Positions 7,741 to 14,845 of a DNA stretch of 64,000 bases are shown one piece after another (positions within the stretch are counted from its first letter, which is position 1; every line of letters begins with the position of its first letter). The notes beneath the pieces were generated by a model that saw nothing but the letters and a program-made list of their open reading frames with translations, made no database searches and was not told the origin of the DNA. Source of the DNA: Scatomonas sp963928055 (lineage in GTDB: Bacteria; Bacillota; Clostridia; Lachnospirales; Lachnospiraceae); contig CAWVDN010000001.1 in assembly GCA_963928055.1 (NCBI GenBank), positions 1,488,001 to 1,552,000 on the forward strand, given 5' to 3'. The translations under genes were made by a program, and so were the position numbers.

Positions 7741-8261
7741 AGCAGTTCCCTCAGATCTTTTCCGAACCTGGAACGCAGCCAGCGTTTGGCGCGGTGGTGC
7801 TGGACCCGCAGATGATTCAGCGAGATCCCCAGCCGCCGTGCCACCTCCGCCGGCGGCATATCCAGCACATCCAGATGAAGCAGGACCTCACACCACATCT
7901 CATTTTTCTTGTACAGTTCCAGGAAGAGTTCATCCCGAAACTCCTTCCGCTCGTACTCCTCCTCAAAACTGAAGGTACTGGCCGGCTCCTTTCCGGATCC
8001 CGGACTCAGACAGTCTTCCAGAAATTCCTCTCTTCTCCGGGACCTTTTCCGCAGAAAATCTATAGTCGTAAGCCTGGTTACCACGGTGATCCAGCCTCTT
8101 ACGTTCTGACTGTTCAATCCCTGGAGCGCCCGATACACTTTCTCAAAGACTTCCTGACAGATATCCTGCGCCAGATAATAATCCCTGGCCATACTGTAGG
8201 CGGTATAGTGGACCAGGTCTACGTATTTCAGATACAGACTGTCAAAGTCCGTATTCTTCAT
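7737..8261 (-). CDS. ECF-type RNA polymerase sigma factor
   Basis: A 174-residue sigma-70-family protein. Region 2 is near residues 8-75, with DICQEVFEKVYRAL and the GWITVVTRLTTIDFLRK motif. Region 4 is near 120-170, with the HTH EVARRLGISLNHLRVQHHRAK. Family members direct RNA polymerase to stress- or envelope-specific promoters and are held by a membrane anti-sigma factor. The best candidate partner is the DUF4367-type protein at 5715-6518, displaced by murG. The gene follows the HIT gene by 21 bases and is probably in its operon. Confidence 0.88.
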   Translation of the reverse strand: MKNTDFDSLYLKYVDLVHYTAYSMARDYYLAQDICQEVFEKVYRALQGLNSQNVRGWITVVTRLTTIDFLRKRSRRREEFLEDCLSPGSGKEPASTFSFEEEYERKEFRDELFLELYKKNEMWCEVLLHLDVLDMPPAEVARRLGISLNHLRVQHHRAKRWLRSRFGKDLRELL

Positions 8262-8282
8262 ATTCTGTTTCCTGCTCTTAGA

Positions 8283-8693
8283 TTACTGAAGCGCCGCCTT
8301 CATGCAGGCTGTGATCTCTTCCTTATCTTCTTCCGAGAGAGTTCCCGGCTTCCAGGTCACGCCTGCCTGATCGCCGTTGTAGCGGGGGATCAGATGCATA
8401 TGAAAATGAAAAACAGTCTGTCCGGCAGCTTCGCCGTTGTTCTGTACTACGTTGCAGCCGTCACAGCCCAGGGCCTTTATGGCTGCGGTTACCACCTTCT
8501 TTGCCAGGATCATAGCCTTGCCCGCCAGCTCTTCCGGAAGCTCCGTGAGATCCTTATAGTGTCCCTTGGGCAGGATCAGCGCATGGCCCCGGGTGGCCGG
8601 TCCCAGATCCAGGATCACCCGGAAATCCTCATCCTCGTAAAGAGTCGCGGAGGGGATTTCTCCAGCGGCGATCTTACAGAAAATACAGTCCAT
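8283..8693 (-). CDS. HIT family nucleotide-binding hydrolase (HinT-like)
   Basis: A 136-residue purine-nucleoside phosphoramidase/hydrolase-type protein. The histidine triad HFHMHLIP is at 96-103, with His98 as expected nucleophile. The N-terminal CIFCKIAAGEIP (3-14) carries a Cys pair typical of HinT homologs that bind zinc, and DLGPATRGHALILPKGH (29-45) lines the nucleotide pocket. It is normal length for the family. Its natural substrate is not predictable. It is first in a minus-strand unit with the ECF sigma factor 21 bases downstream. AAGGAGG precedes the ATG. Confidence 0.92.
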   Translation of the reverse strand: MDCIFCKIAAGEIPSATLYEDEDFRVILDLGPATRGHALILPKGHYKDLTELPEELAGKAMILAKKVVTAAIKALGCDGCNVVQNNGEAAGQTVFHFHMHLIPRYNGDQAGVTWKPGTLSEEDKEEITACMKAALQ

Positions 8694-8759
8694 ATGAATA
8701 ACCTCCTTCCGATAGTTCTATTTTGTCAAATTCTGTCGCAATATGCAACACTTTTCTCG

Positions 8760-8788
8760 TTGATTTTCAAAAAACTCCGTGATAAACT
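8760..8788 (+). promoter_or_regulatory. Probable promoter for the orphan histidine kinase
   Basis: TTGATT (8760-8765) and TAAACT (8783-8788) are 17 bases apart, about 20 bases upstream of the start codon at 8810. Confidence 0.45.
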
Positions 8789-8809
8789 TTCGGTGAAAGA
8801 GGAAAAGCC

Positions 8810-9535
8810 ATGAACAGTCAGGAATCTCATATACTTCTATCCAGATTTTCTCATGAAGTCAGAAATCCGGCAGCGCTGATCAGCAGCTTCTTCCAGCTGC
8901 TGGCCCGGGACTTTCCCCAGATCACTGCCAGCCCTTATTACCGGCAGATAAAAGAAAATATGAAGCTGCTGAACCGGCTTCTGGATGAAATGTCACGCTA
9001 TAACAATGCCTCCAGAATTCATCCGGAGGCTGTGGATCTTCGTATGTTTTTGCGGGAACTGGTCCGCTCCGCCGGGGAGGTCCTGGCCTTGAAGGGCATT
9101 TCCCTGGAGCTGGCCTCCGGTCCGGACCTTCCACGGGTTTTTATAGACCGGACCCGCATGCTGCAGGTCTTCTACAATCTTCTGCGCAACGCGGAGGAAG
9201 CCATGCCGGGAGGCGGGGCCATTCGGATTTCCGCCCTGCCCTACCGGGAGGGAATCCGGATCACTGTCCGGGACAGCGGGCCGCCGATCCCCCGGGAGTA
9301 CCTTGCCACCCTGTTTGATCCCCTGGTCACCCACAAACAGGACGGGACCGGCCTTGGCCTGGCCATCTGCCGGGAAATCCTGGAAGCCCACGGAGGATCC
9401 ATCTCCGCCTCTCCGGAAGGAGATCCCGTATTTACCCTCTGGCTTCCGGCCTCAGGGTTGCCGGCTGTCTCTCCGAAAGAGTTCCGGGAGCTTCAGCAGG
9501 ACCATCAGCAGCATTCCGGCCAGGAATCCTCCTAA
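8810..9535 (+). CDS. Orphan sensor histidine kinase without a sensor domain
   Basis: A 241-residue cytoplasmic kinase. It has an H-box SHEVRNP (14-20, His15 phosphoacceptor), N-box YNLLRNAEEA (122-131), G1 RDSGPPI (154-160), an F-box region around LFDPLVTHK, and G2 GTGLGLAI (179-186). There is no membrane segment, PAS or other sensor, and no response regulator next to it. Size and layout resemble the kinase cores that feed the sporulation phosphorelay, but that is inference. The last 84 bases overlap the 3' end of the convergent rhomboid gene; the C-terminal ~25 residues (after LWLPASG) lie in this overlap and are probably a non-conserved extension. Confidence 0.88.
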   Translation: MNSQESHILLSRFSHEVRNPAALISSFFQLLARDFPQITASPYYRQIKENMKLLNRLLDEMSRYNNASRIHPEAVDLRMFLRELVRSAGEVLALKGISLELASGPDLPRVFIDRTRMLQVFYNLLRNAEEAMPGGGAIRISALPYREGIRITVRDSGPPIPREYLATLFDPLVTHKQDGTGLGLAICREILEAHGGSISASPEGDPVFTLWLPASGLPAVSPKEFRELQQDHQQHSGQESS

Positions 9536-10117
9536 ATGCGCAAATCCGTCCACCCCGGCAGACTGAAAGCCCACCCAGAGAGAAAGGACCGCCATGATCA
9601 GGACTCTGGGCAACGTCAGATCTTCCAGACGACCCCGGTGGATCAGGATCAGCACCACCAGCCCTCCCAGCACCGCGAAGATGGCTCCCGAGGCCCCCGC
9701 CGATACGGTCTCCTGGCCCCGGCGGACTTCCTGCTGCCAGGAAAACAGGCTGGCTCCCAGTCCCCCGGCCAGATAAAGGATCAGATACCGGATCCGGCCG
9801 ACAAAGCGCTCTACATAATCTCCCAGGAAAAACAGCAGCAGCAGATTGTTCAGCAGATGCTGGAACCCGAAATGGAGGAACATGCAGGTAAAGAGGCGGT
9901 AATATTCCCCCTCCCGGATCAGCGGGGTATACGCCGCTCCCCAGCGGATCATGTGGGCCGTATCCTCCGGATCCCCGGTGATCTCCACCAGCAGAAAAAG
10001 GAGCAGATTCACCGCGATCAGCGCGAGATTGACCCAGCTTTTCTTTTTCCGTTTCAGGATCCTGTCTATGATATCCTCATTGGGATCATACTGTTCTTCC
10101 GGCATATACCCCATCAC
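9452..10117 (-). CDS. Rhomboid family intramembrane serine protease
   Basis: A 221-residue, six-helix intramembrane protease. It has the HN motif FQHLLNN (85-91), the catalytic Ser143 in GASGAIFA, and His194 in GFAHLGGF. The N-terminus is cytoplasmic and charged. The start is GTG 10117 or the next codon, ATG 10114; AAGGAA upstream fits either. The gene is last in the Tad pilus operon, 34 bases after the FHA gene. Rhomboids cleave membrane proteins near their transmembrane helices, so a Tad component or pseudopilin is a plausible substrate. Its 3' end overlaps the histidine kinase gene on the other strand. Confidence 0.92.
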   Translation of the reverse strand: MMGYMPEEQYDPNEDIIDRILKRKKKSWVNLALIAVNLLLFLLVEITGDPEDTAHMIRWGAAYTPLIREGEYYRLFTCMFLHFGFQHLLNNLLLLFFLGDYVERFVGRIRYLILYLAGGLGASLFSWQQEVRRGQETVSAGASGAIFAVLGGLVVLILIHRGRLEDLTLPRVLIMAVLSLWVGFQSAGVDGFAHLGGFLAGMLLMVLLKLPELFRRDSRQP

Positions 10118-10151
10118 CCGTACCCGCTTTCCTTAGGATGGTACTACTATA

Positions 10152-11435
10152 CTACTTCCGGTACAGATACGTCAAATCGGCGAACCGGATCCGGTCCCCG
10201 TCATGGAGGGCCCGGGGCTGCTCCGATCCGAGAAGCTGGTCATTGATCCAGGTGCCGTTGCGGGAGTTCAGATCTCCCAGCTCATAAGTCTCCCCGTTCC
10301 AGACCATCCTGGCGTGCAGGCGGCTCACGGAGGGGGATGGAAGCCGCAGGTCCGCGTACTGCCGGCTTTTTCCCAGCAGGATCACCTGCCGGTCCAGCCG
10401 GAGAGTTTCCCCGCCCGCCACGGGGATCAGACATCCCCCGCAGGAATTCCCCTCCGGTCCCAGATAAAGGGTCTGTTCCCCGGATTCCGGTTCTTCCGGG
10501 AACCCGCTGTCCTGATACGTTTCCTCCCGGACCGAGAAGTCCCCGGCGCTGTACCGCTCCATACGGCTCTCTTCTTCCTTTTTTTCTTTTTTCCAGAGCC
10601 GGAAATAGTAGGGGATCAGGACCGCGGCAGTCAGCGCGGCCCCCGCCCCGGCCCCGGCCAGGGGCTTTCCCATCCAGGCGGCCCCGGCTGCCAGCAGGAC
10701 TGCCGCCGCTCCCGTAACGCCGGGCACCAGCGCCTTTTTCCAGCTGATCTTCTCTTCCGCCGTCTCCGGCATAAAAAATGCTTCCAGGAGTTCTTCCCGG
10801 GTCTCCGGGATTTTCTCTTCCCGCTGCCCGCTCTGCCGCGGCGGGAGTTCCTCGGGCTCTCCGGAAGGCTCTCTTTGGGGGTCTCCTCCCTCCCGGGTCC
10901 CGTGGATCAGGGCCCGGATATCATCCGCGGTAAAATCCTCTTTCACTGCCAGCTGATAAAATGCATAGCCCAGCACCACCCCTTCCCGGTCCCCGTTATC
11001 CAGCTTTGGGAGCAGGAATTCGCTGAATTCCCGCAGCTGCCGGCCAAAAGGGATCCTGTGCCCCGGAAGATAGCAGAACCAGATCCTTCCTCTGTCCGCG
11101 TCTGTATAGATAAACCGGGGATCCAGCACCAGATCGTCCATATTCAGCAGATACTCCCGCAGTGTCTCCAGGGCTTCCACCAGACTGTTCAGCAGCAGCG
11201 TCAGCATGGGACCGCGGATGCTCTGATGCTGGAACAGGATCGCCAGATCCTGCCGGGAGGTGATATCGTAATAAAACAGCAGCTCCCCGTCCATCTGATG
11301 GACCCTGCACTCCAGAAAGCCCTTCAGCTCATTGGCCATGAGCATCCGGACCTGATAGGAGGATATCTCCGGCTGCTGTTCTTCCCACAGCACCAGATGA
11401 TTGCTGTCCGGATCTCTTCTATAGTCTACCCGCAT
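10152..11435 (-). CDS. DUF6382-like N-terminal domain plus FHA domain membrane protein of the Tad operon
   Basis: About 427 residues. The N-terminal ~165 residues look like the DUF6382 domain often joined to FHA domains. A charged linker follows, then two adjacent membrane segments around 230-275 (VPGVTGAAAVLLAAGAAW and AGAGAALTAAVLIPYYF), and a C-terminal FHA domain from about 345 with GKSRQYADLRL, SVSRLHARM and LNSRNGTWIN. FHA domains bind phosphothreonine, so this probably links a Ser/Thr kinase signal to pilus assembly. ATG 11435 is preferred because AGGAG then lies 6 bases upstream; ATG 11441 is the alternative. It begins a few bases after the TadE/F-like gene. Confidence 0.85.
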   Translation of the reverse strand: MRVDYRRDPDSNHLVLWEEQQPEISSYQVRMLMANELKGFLECRVHQMDGELLFYYDITSRQDLAILFQHQSIRGPMLTLLLNSLVEALETLREYLLNMDDLVLDPRFIYTDADRGRIWFCYLPGHRIPFGRQLREFSEFLLPKLDNGDREGVVLGYAFYQLAVKEDFTADDIRALIHGTREGGDPQREPSGEPEELPPRQSGQREEKIPETREELLEAFFMPETAEEKISWKKALVPGVTGAAAVLLAAGAAWMGKPLAGAGAGAALTAAVLIPYYFRLWKKEKKEEESRMERYSAGDFSVREETYQDSGFPEEPESGEQTLYLGPEGNSCGGCLIPVAGGETLRLDRQVILLGKSRQYADLRLPSPSVSRLHARMVWNGETYELGDLNSRNGTWINDQLLGSEQPRALHDGDRIRFADLTYLYRK

Positions 11436-11444
11436 ACGCATCTC

Positions 11445-11882
11445 CTATTCCGTGCCGGTCAGCTGGCCCAGAAACCTGCGCTTCCGCAGGTATTCCGCCG
11501 GGCGCACGCTCTCTGCCTCCGCCGCCGCCTCATAAACCAGCAGCGGCCGGCTGCCCAGAGAGACCACTTCTCCCCGGAGCCGGATCCGGATGCTCCCGCC
11601 GTCCCCCGTTACCAGAAATTCCGGCGGGCTGCCCGGCATGATCCGATCCTCCAGCCTGGCGGTCAGCTTCTCTTCCGCCAGCCCCCGGGGATCCGCTTCT
11701 CCCAGCTGCCCTTCTCTTCCGTTTCCCGCCAGGACCGCTTCCCAGGCCGCCGCCTGGTACCAGACCCGGTTATGCACATAAAAATTCAGAGCCAGCAGCA
11801 GCCCGATGCAGAACCACACTGCCGGCACGATCAATGCCGCCTCCACCGTCATGACGGCCGTTTTCCATCTGTTCTTTTTCAC
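11445..11882 (-). CDS. TadE/TadF-like pseudopilin
   Basis: A 145-residue small membrane protein. It starts at GTG 11882, which overlaps the upstream stop (TAGTG), with AAAGGA 10 bases before it. The N-terminal MKKNRWKTAVMTVEAALIVP has the Thr-Val-Glu-Ala-Ala pattern of TadE-type prepilins, followed by the hydrophobic stretch to about residue 35 and an extracytoplasmic domain. In Tad systems such proteins are minor pilins processed by the prepilin peptidase; a peptidase gene is directly upstream. Confidence 0.82.
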   Translation of the reverse strand: MKKNRWKTAVMTVEAALIVPAVWFCIGLLLALNFYVHNRVWYQAAAWEAVLAGNGREGQLGEADPRGLAEEKLTARLEDRIMPGSPPEFLVTGDGGSIRIRLRGEVVSLGSRPLLVYEAAAEAESVRPAEYLRKRRFLGQLTGTE

Positions 11883-12292
11883 TACAGCCAGATCCTTTCT
11901 ATCAGATACGCCCCCAGCAGGCAGGGCAGGAAAGGGAATCCCTCCGCCCTGTTTCTCCGCCGCCTCAGGGCCAGTCCTGCCGGGATCCCCAGAAGCAGGC
12001 CAAGGCTTGCCACCAGCAGGATTTCCTCCAGGCCCAGGCAGAGGCCCCCGGCGCAGAGAAAGATCCCGTCCCCGGCTCCCACTCTTCCCCGGCTCAGCAC
12101 CGCCGTCAGAAGAAAGCATCCCCCCGGAAGAAGATCCGCCGCCGGAGAGCCTCCTGTATCCCAGAGGATCCGGAGCAAAACCGCCAGCAGACCTCCCGCC
12201 CCGGTGACCCACGGAAAGATCTCCCGTTTTCGGATGTCCCTCCATGTGTTCAGCGCCAGCAGAACCTCCCAGAGGAGGCGCAGGCTCCTCAT
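11882..12292 (-). CDS. Minimal prepilin peptidase (A24, TadV-like)
   Basis: A 136-residue hydrophobic protein. It has the two aspartates of A24 aspartic peptidases: Asp19 in NTWRDIRKREI and Asp75 in GAGDGIFL. Hydrophobic stretches make up most of the rest. ATG 12292 overlaps the upstream stop as ATGA. It probably cleaves the leader of pilin or pseudopilins at the membrane. It is the second A24 peptidase in this operon (the other is at 19057-19566) and is shorter, so the two may divide substrates. Confidence 0.8.
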   Translation of the reverse strand: MRSLRLLWEVLLALNTWRDIRKREIFPWVTGAGGLLAVLLRILWDTGGSPAADLLPGGCFLLTAVLSRGRVGAGDGIFLCAGGLCLGLEEILLVASLGLLLGIPAGLALRRRRNRAEGFPFLPCLLGAYLIERIWL

Positions 12293-13104
12293 GACGCCTC
12301 CCCCAGGGCCGCGCATCGGCTGCAGAGGGGTATCCCCTCCAGAGAAGCTGCCTCCTCCAGGCGGCCGCTCCGCTTCAGTCCGCTGCATTCCAGAGAATTG
12401 TGATAGCAGTCCCCCTGTTCCGTCACGAAGAGCAGGGAATTCTTCTCCCCGTCCCCCACACATTTTTCGCAGGCCCGGTACCTGTCCCCCTCCTGGTTTC
12501 TGGCGTTTTCCGCCAGCAGCGCCGGCAGCTGGCGGATGCTGAGGGAAAGGTGCGTACAGCGGGAAGTCGTATGGTACACGCTCCCGTTTTCCGTCACATA
12601 TACCAGCTCGGGAGCCGTTCCCGATCCCTCCGCGGGATCCGCCTCCAGGCGTCCCACCCAGGCATGCACCCTGGCCCTGCAGACAAATTCCACATCCGGC
12701 AGGCCGAAGGGCAGGAAAGGGATCCGGTATCTGACCGTCTCCGTCAGATCCACGTACGGCTGCGCCGCATCCTCTCCCAGCTCATAGGCGTACATCCCCA
12801 GCTTTTCCGCCCTTTCCTGCAGGGCGGCCGTTGTTTCCATCCGCAGGCGGTACAGATCCATCAGGGAGATACAGGCAAGAATGCTCAAAAGGAACAGAGG
12901 AAGGGCCATGGCTGCCTCCACGGTAAAGCTGCCTCTGCCGAAGGCGCGGAAGGCTGCCCTTTTATTGGATATCAGCTTCATTTCCTTTGGGGGTTGGAAA
13001 TTTTTTCCTGCCATTTTAAGAAGAGAGATTTTTTTGATTTTTTCAGATATGCAATTGTAAAGATTTGTCAGTTCAGATTCGCGTTTATCCAGATAAAAGG
13101 GCAC
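12289..13104 (-). CDS. TadE-like pseudopilin with two Cys/His metal-binding-like modules
   Basis: A 271-residue protein. It starts at GTG 13104, supported by a perfect AAAGGAGGTG site in the 21-base gap after the upstream gene. The leader is long (~57 residues) before GSFTVEAAMALPLFLL (58-73), the pseudopilin hydrophobic segment. The extracytoplasmic part ends with two related modules (about 168-219 and 224-267), each with a Tyr/Phe-Val-Thr-Glu strand, a His and Cys (TTSRCTHL; NSLECSGL), and a closing CxxC (ACEKC; CSRC). These resemble the C-terminal module of the nuclease at 1215-2117. They probably bind metal or form disulfides outside the cell. Confidence 0.8.
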   Translation of the reverse strand: MPFYLDKRESELTNLYNCISEKIKKISLLKMAGKNFQPPKEMKLISNKRAAFRAFGRGSFTVEAAMALPLFLLSILACISLMDLYRLRMETTAALQERAEKLGMYAYELGEDAAQPYVDLTETVRYRIPFLPFGLPDVEFVCRARVHAWVGRLEADPAEGSGTAPELVYVTENGSVYHTTSRCTHLSLSIRQLPALLAENARNQEGDRYRACEKCVGDGEKNSLLFVTEQGDCYHNSLECSGLKRSGRLEEAASLEGIPLCSRCAALGEAS

Positions 13105-13125
13105 CCTTCCGCACCTCCTTTCCTT

Positions 13126-14646
13126 TTAGTCTTCCATATCATAACCGTAGCTGCGGGTCAGGAACAGTTCCTGTCCGTCCACCCTGCCGGTCAGCCGGAT
13201 CTCCAGAGACTCCACGCAGGAATCCAGAGAAAAATCCGGTCTTCCTTTGCGGAGGCGCACGTTGTATTCTGTCAGATCCATAAGGGCCTCTGTCAGATGG
13301 CTGCTGCTTTCCATGCAGAGCAGCAGCCGCAGATACCAGGTATAATTCAGGCCCTCCTCACTGCTCCTGGCCTGTCCCTCCAGACCGAACAGCATTCCCG
13401 CCAGAGAGCCCAGGGACAGCTGCCAGGAATCCCTGTCCTTGATCAGGGGGATCTTTCCCCCTGCCAGCAGCGCCCGCAGATCCATGATACTTTCCCCGTA
13501 AGCCCAGCACATCTTCAGCAGCAGGGAGACCAGATCTTTCATCTGCGGGACCCGCAGCAGCGTGCTGAGGATCATGGCCGTCCGGTCCGCCTCCGCGCTT
13601 TTTTCGCTGTCCTTCATGAGAAATATAAAATTGGAAGCCTCCCGGATCAGCAACAGCTTTGTCAGCACACTTTTCAGATTATCCACATCCTTATCTTTGC
13701 CTCCGATGGCGTACTCCACCTGATATTTCAGCCCTTCTCCCGAATCGCGGCTGGTATAGCAGGGGAAATTCTCCAGCAGATATTCCATCAGCAGCACTCT
13801 GTCCGCCAGGCCGTCCTCCGCTTCCCGGAGCATACCCATCCCTTTCTGGAGAAGCCGTCCGCTTACCATATCACCCGTATCCGCCTCCGCGCCGGACAGG
13901 CCGGGATCTTCCGGAACAGCTGCGCTGAGGATCCCCAGTCTCCGAAGATTCAGGACTGTCTCGATGGGATTTTCAAAATCTTCCGGCGCCTCCGGGGAGA
14001 CAGGCTCCTCCTCCGCTGTCAGTACAGCCTTCACAGGATCCGCGCGGAAGACCGCCGCGGCCGCCGGCACAGAGGATGCTTCCGGGTCCGCCTGGCCCGC
14101 TTTCATGGTTTCGTAGGCCTTCAGGGTTCCTTCCGGATCCGAGGCTTCCCAGTAATCCTCCTGTTCCCGGGTGATCTGCAGCTGCTGGTCCAGTTTTTCC
14201 CTCAGGGTTTCCAGCGCCCGGACTCCCAGACTGCCTTTCATCTCCCGGCAGACCTGCCTCCGAAAAGCGGCTCCCTCCAGATCGGTAGCCAGCTGAAAGC
14301 CCGTCAGTTCGCAGTCTGACAGCTCCAGTCCGGAAAGCGTCCTGCCCGGAAGGATCCTGCCTTTTCCCGGATCCGTGATATACTCCGCCGCCTCCAGCAG
14401 TTCCCGGCAGAGTTCCCCCGGTTTCAGATCCCGGCCGCTGTAGCCTCCGTCCAGAAACAGCAGTCCGTAATCCTCATAGAGATCTCTCTCATACTGAGCG
14501 AACAGAGAATACAGGCTCTGTTCCCCGGCACAGGAGAGCAGGACTCTCCCTTCCGCTATGCGGACGGAGCGGATGCTGTAGAGCACCAGGGAAAGGATCA
14601 GGCCCAATACCAGACACAGCTGCAGGGTAATGCTGCCCCGTTTCAT
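13126..14646 (-). CDS. DUF5702 domain protein of the Tad pilus operon
   Basis: A 506-residue protein. It has an N-terminal membrane anchor (KRGSITLQLCLVLGLILSLVL) and a long extracytoplasmic part with several helical segments and an acidic, Ala/Pro-rich middle (about 185-230). I recognise the start and the SLYSLFAQYERDLYEDYGLLFLD region as DUF5702, a family found in clostridial Tad loci; its position suggests a TadG-like surface or tip component. It overlaps the pilin gene stop by one base (TGATG). Function is inferred from context only. Confidence 0.82.
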   Translation of the reverse strand: MKRGSITLQLCLVLGLILSLVLYSIRSVRIAEGRVLLSCAGEQSLYSLFAQYERDLYEDYGLLFLDGGYSGRDLKPGELCRELLEAAEYITDPGKGRILPGRTLSGLELSDCELTGFQLATDLEGAAFRRQVCREMKGSLGVRALETLREKLDQQLQITREQEDYWEASDPEGTLKAYETMKAGQADPEASSVPAAAAVFRADPVKAVLTAEEEPVSPEAPEDFENPIETVLNLRRLGILSAAVPEDPGLSGAEADTGDMVSGRLLQKGMGMLREAEDGLADRVLLMEYLLENFPCYTSRDSGEGLKYQVEYAIGGKDKDVDNLKSVLTKLLLIREASNFIFLMKDSEKSAEADRTAMILSTLLRVPQMKDLVSLLLKMCWAYGESIMDLRALLAGGKIPLIKDRDSWQLSLGSLAGMLFGLEGQARSSEEGLNYTWYLRLLLCMESSSHLTEALMDLTEYNVRLRKGRPDFSLDSCVESLEIRLTGRVDGQELFLTRSYGYDMED

Positions 14647-14813
14647 CAGACACTGTTGCTCTGATCGGTGATCTTCGCCAGGATGCTTTCCACCAGACTG
14701 GTGAGCTGGTCCCGGAATATGATCACCAGCCCGATAAGGACCACCAAAATTAAAATGATCTCCACGACTCCCACCGCGTCCTCTTCCTTCCAGAAAGCCT
14801 TTAATTCACCCAT
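14646..14813 (-). CDS. Flp1-type pilin, major Tad pilus subunit candidate
   Basis: A 55-residue protein. The layout is a short charged start (MGELKAFWKEED), then AVGVVEIILILVVLIGLVII as the hydrophobic pilin helix with the conserved Glu, then a short polar tail. GGAGG lies 9 bases before the ATG, and the stop overlaps the next start. Size and pattern fit the Flp1-like pilin family, the filament subunit assembled by CpaF, TadB and TadC encoded upstream. Leader cleavage before the hydrophobic stretch by the A24 peptidases is expected. Confidence 0.85.
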   Translation of the reverse strand: MGELKAFWKEEDAVGVVEIILILVVLIGLVIIFRDQLTSLVESILAKITDQSNSV

Positions 14814-14845
14814 ATATCCATACCTCCTTCACATGATCTTTTCCT

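Noticed and set aside
11445..12245. A 266-residue version of the TadE/F-like protein starting at 12245
   Set aside because: The first ~120 residues are the small prepilin peptidase gene read in the wrong frame; the GTG at 11882 with AAAGGA upstream gives the proper protein.
10203..12542. A 779-residue open frame on the plus strand
   Set aside because: It is antisense to the FHA, pseudopilin and small peptidase genes and is Pro/Arg/Gln-rich with no domain.
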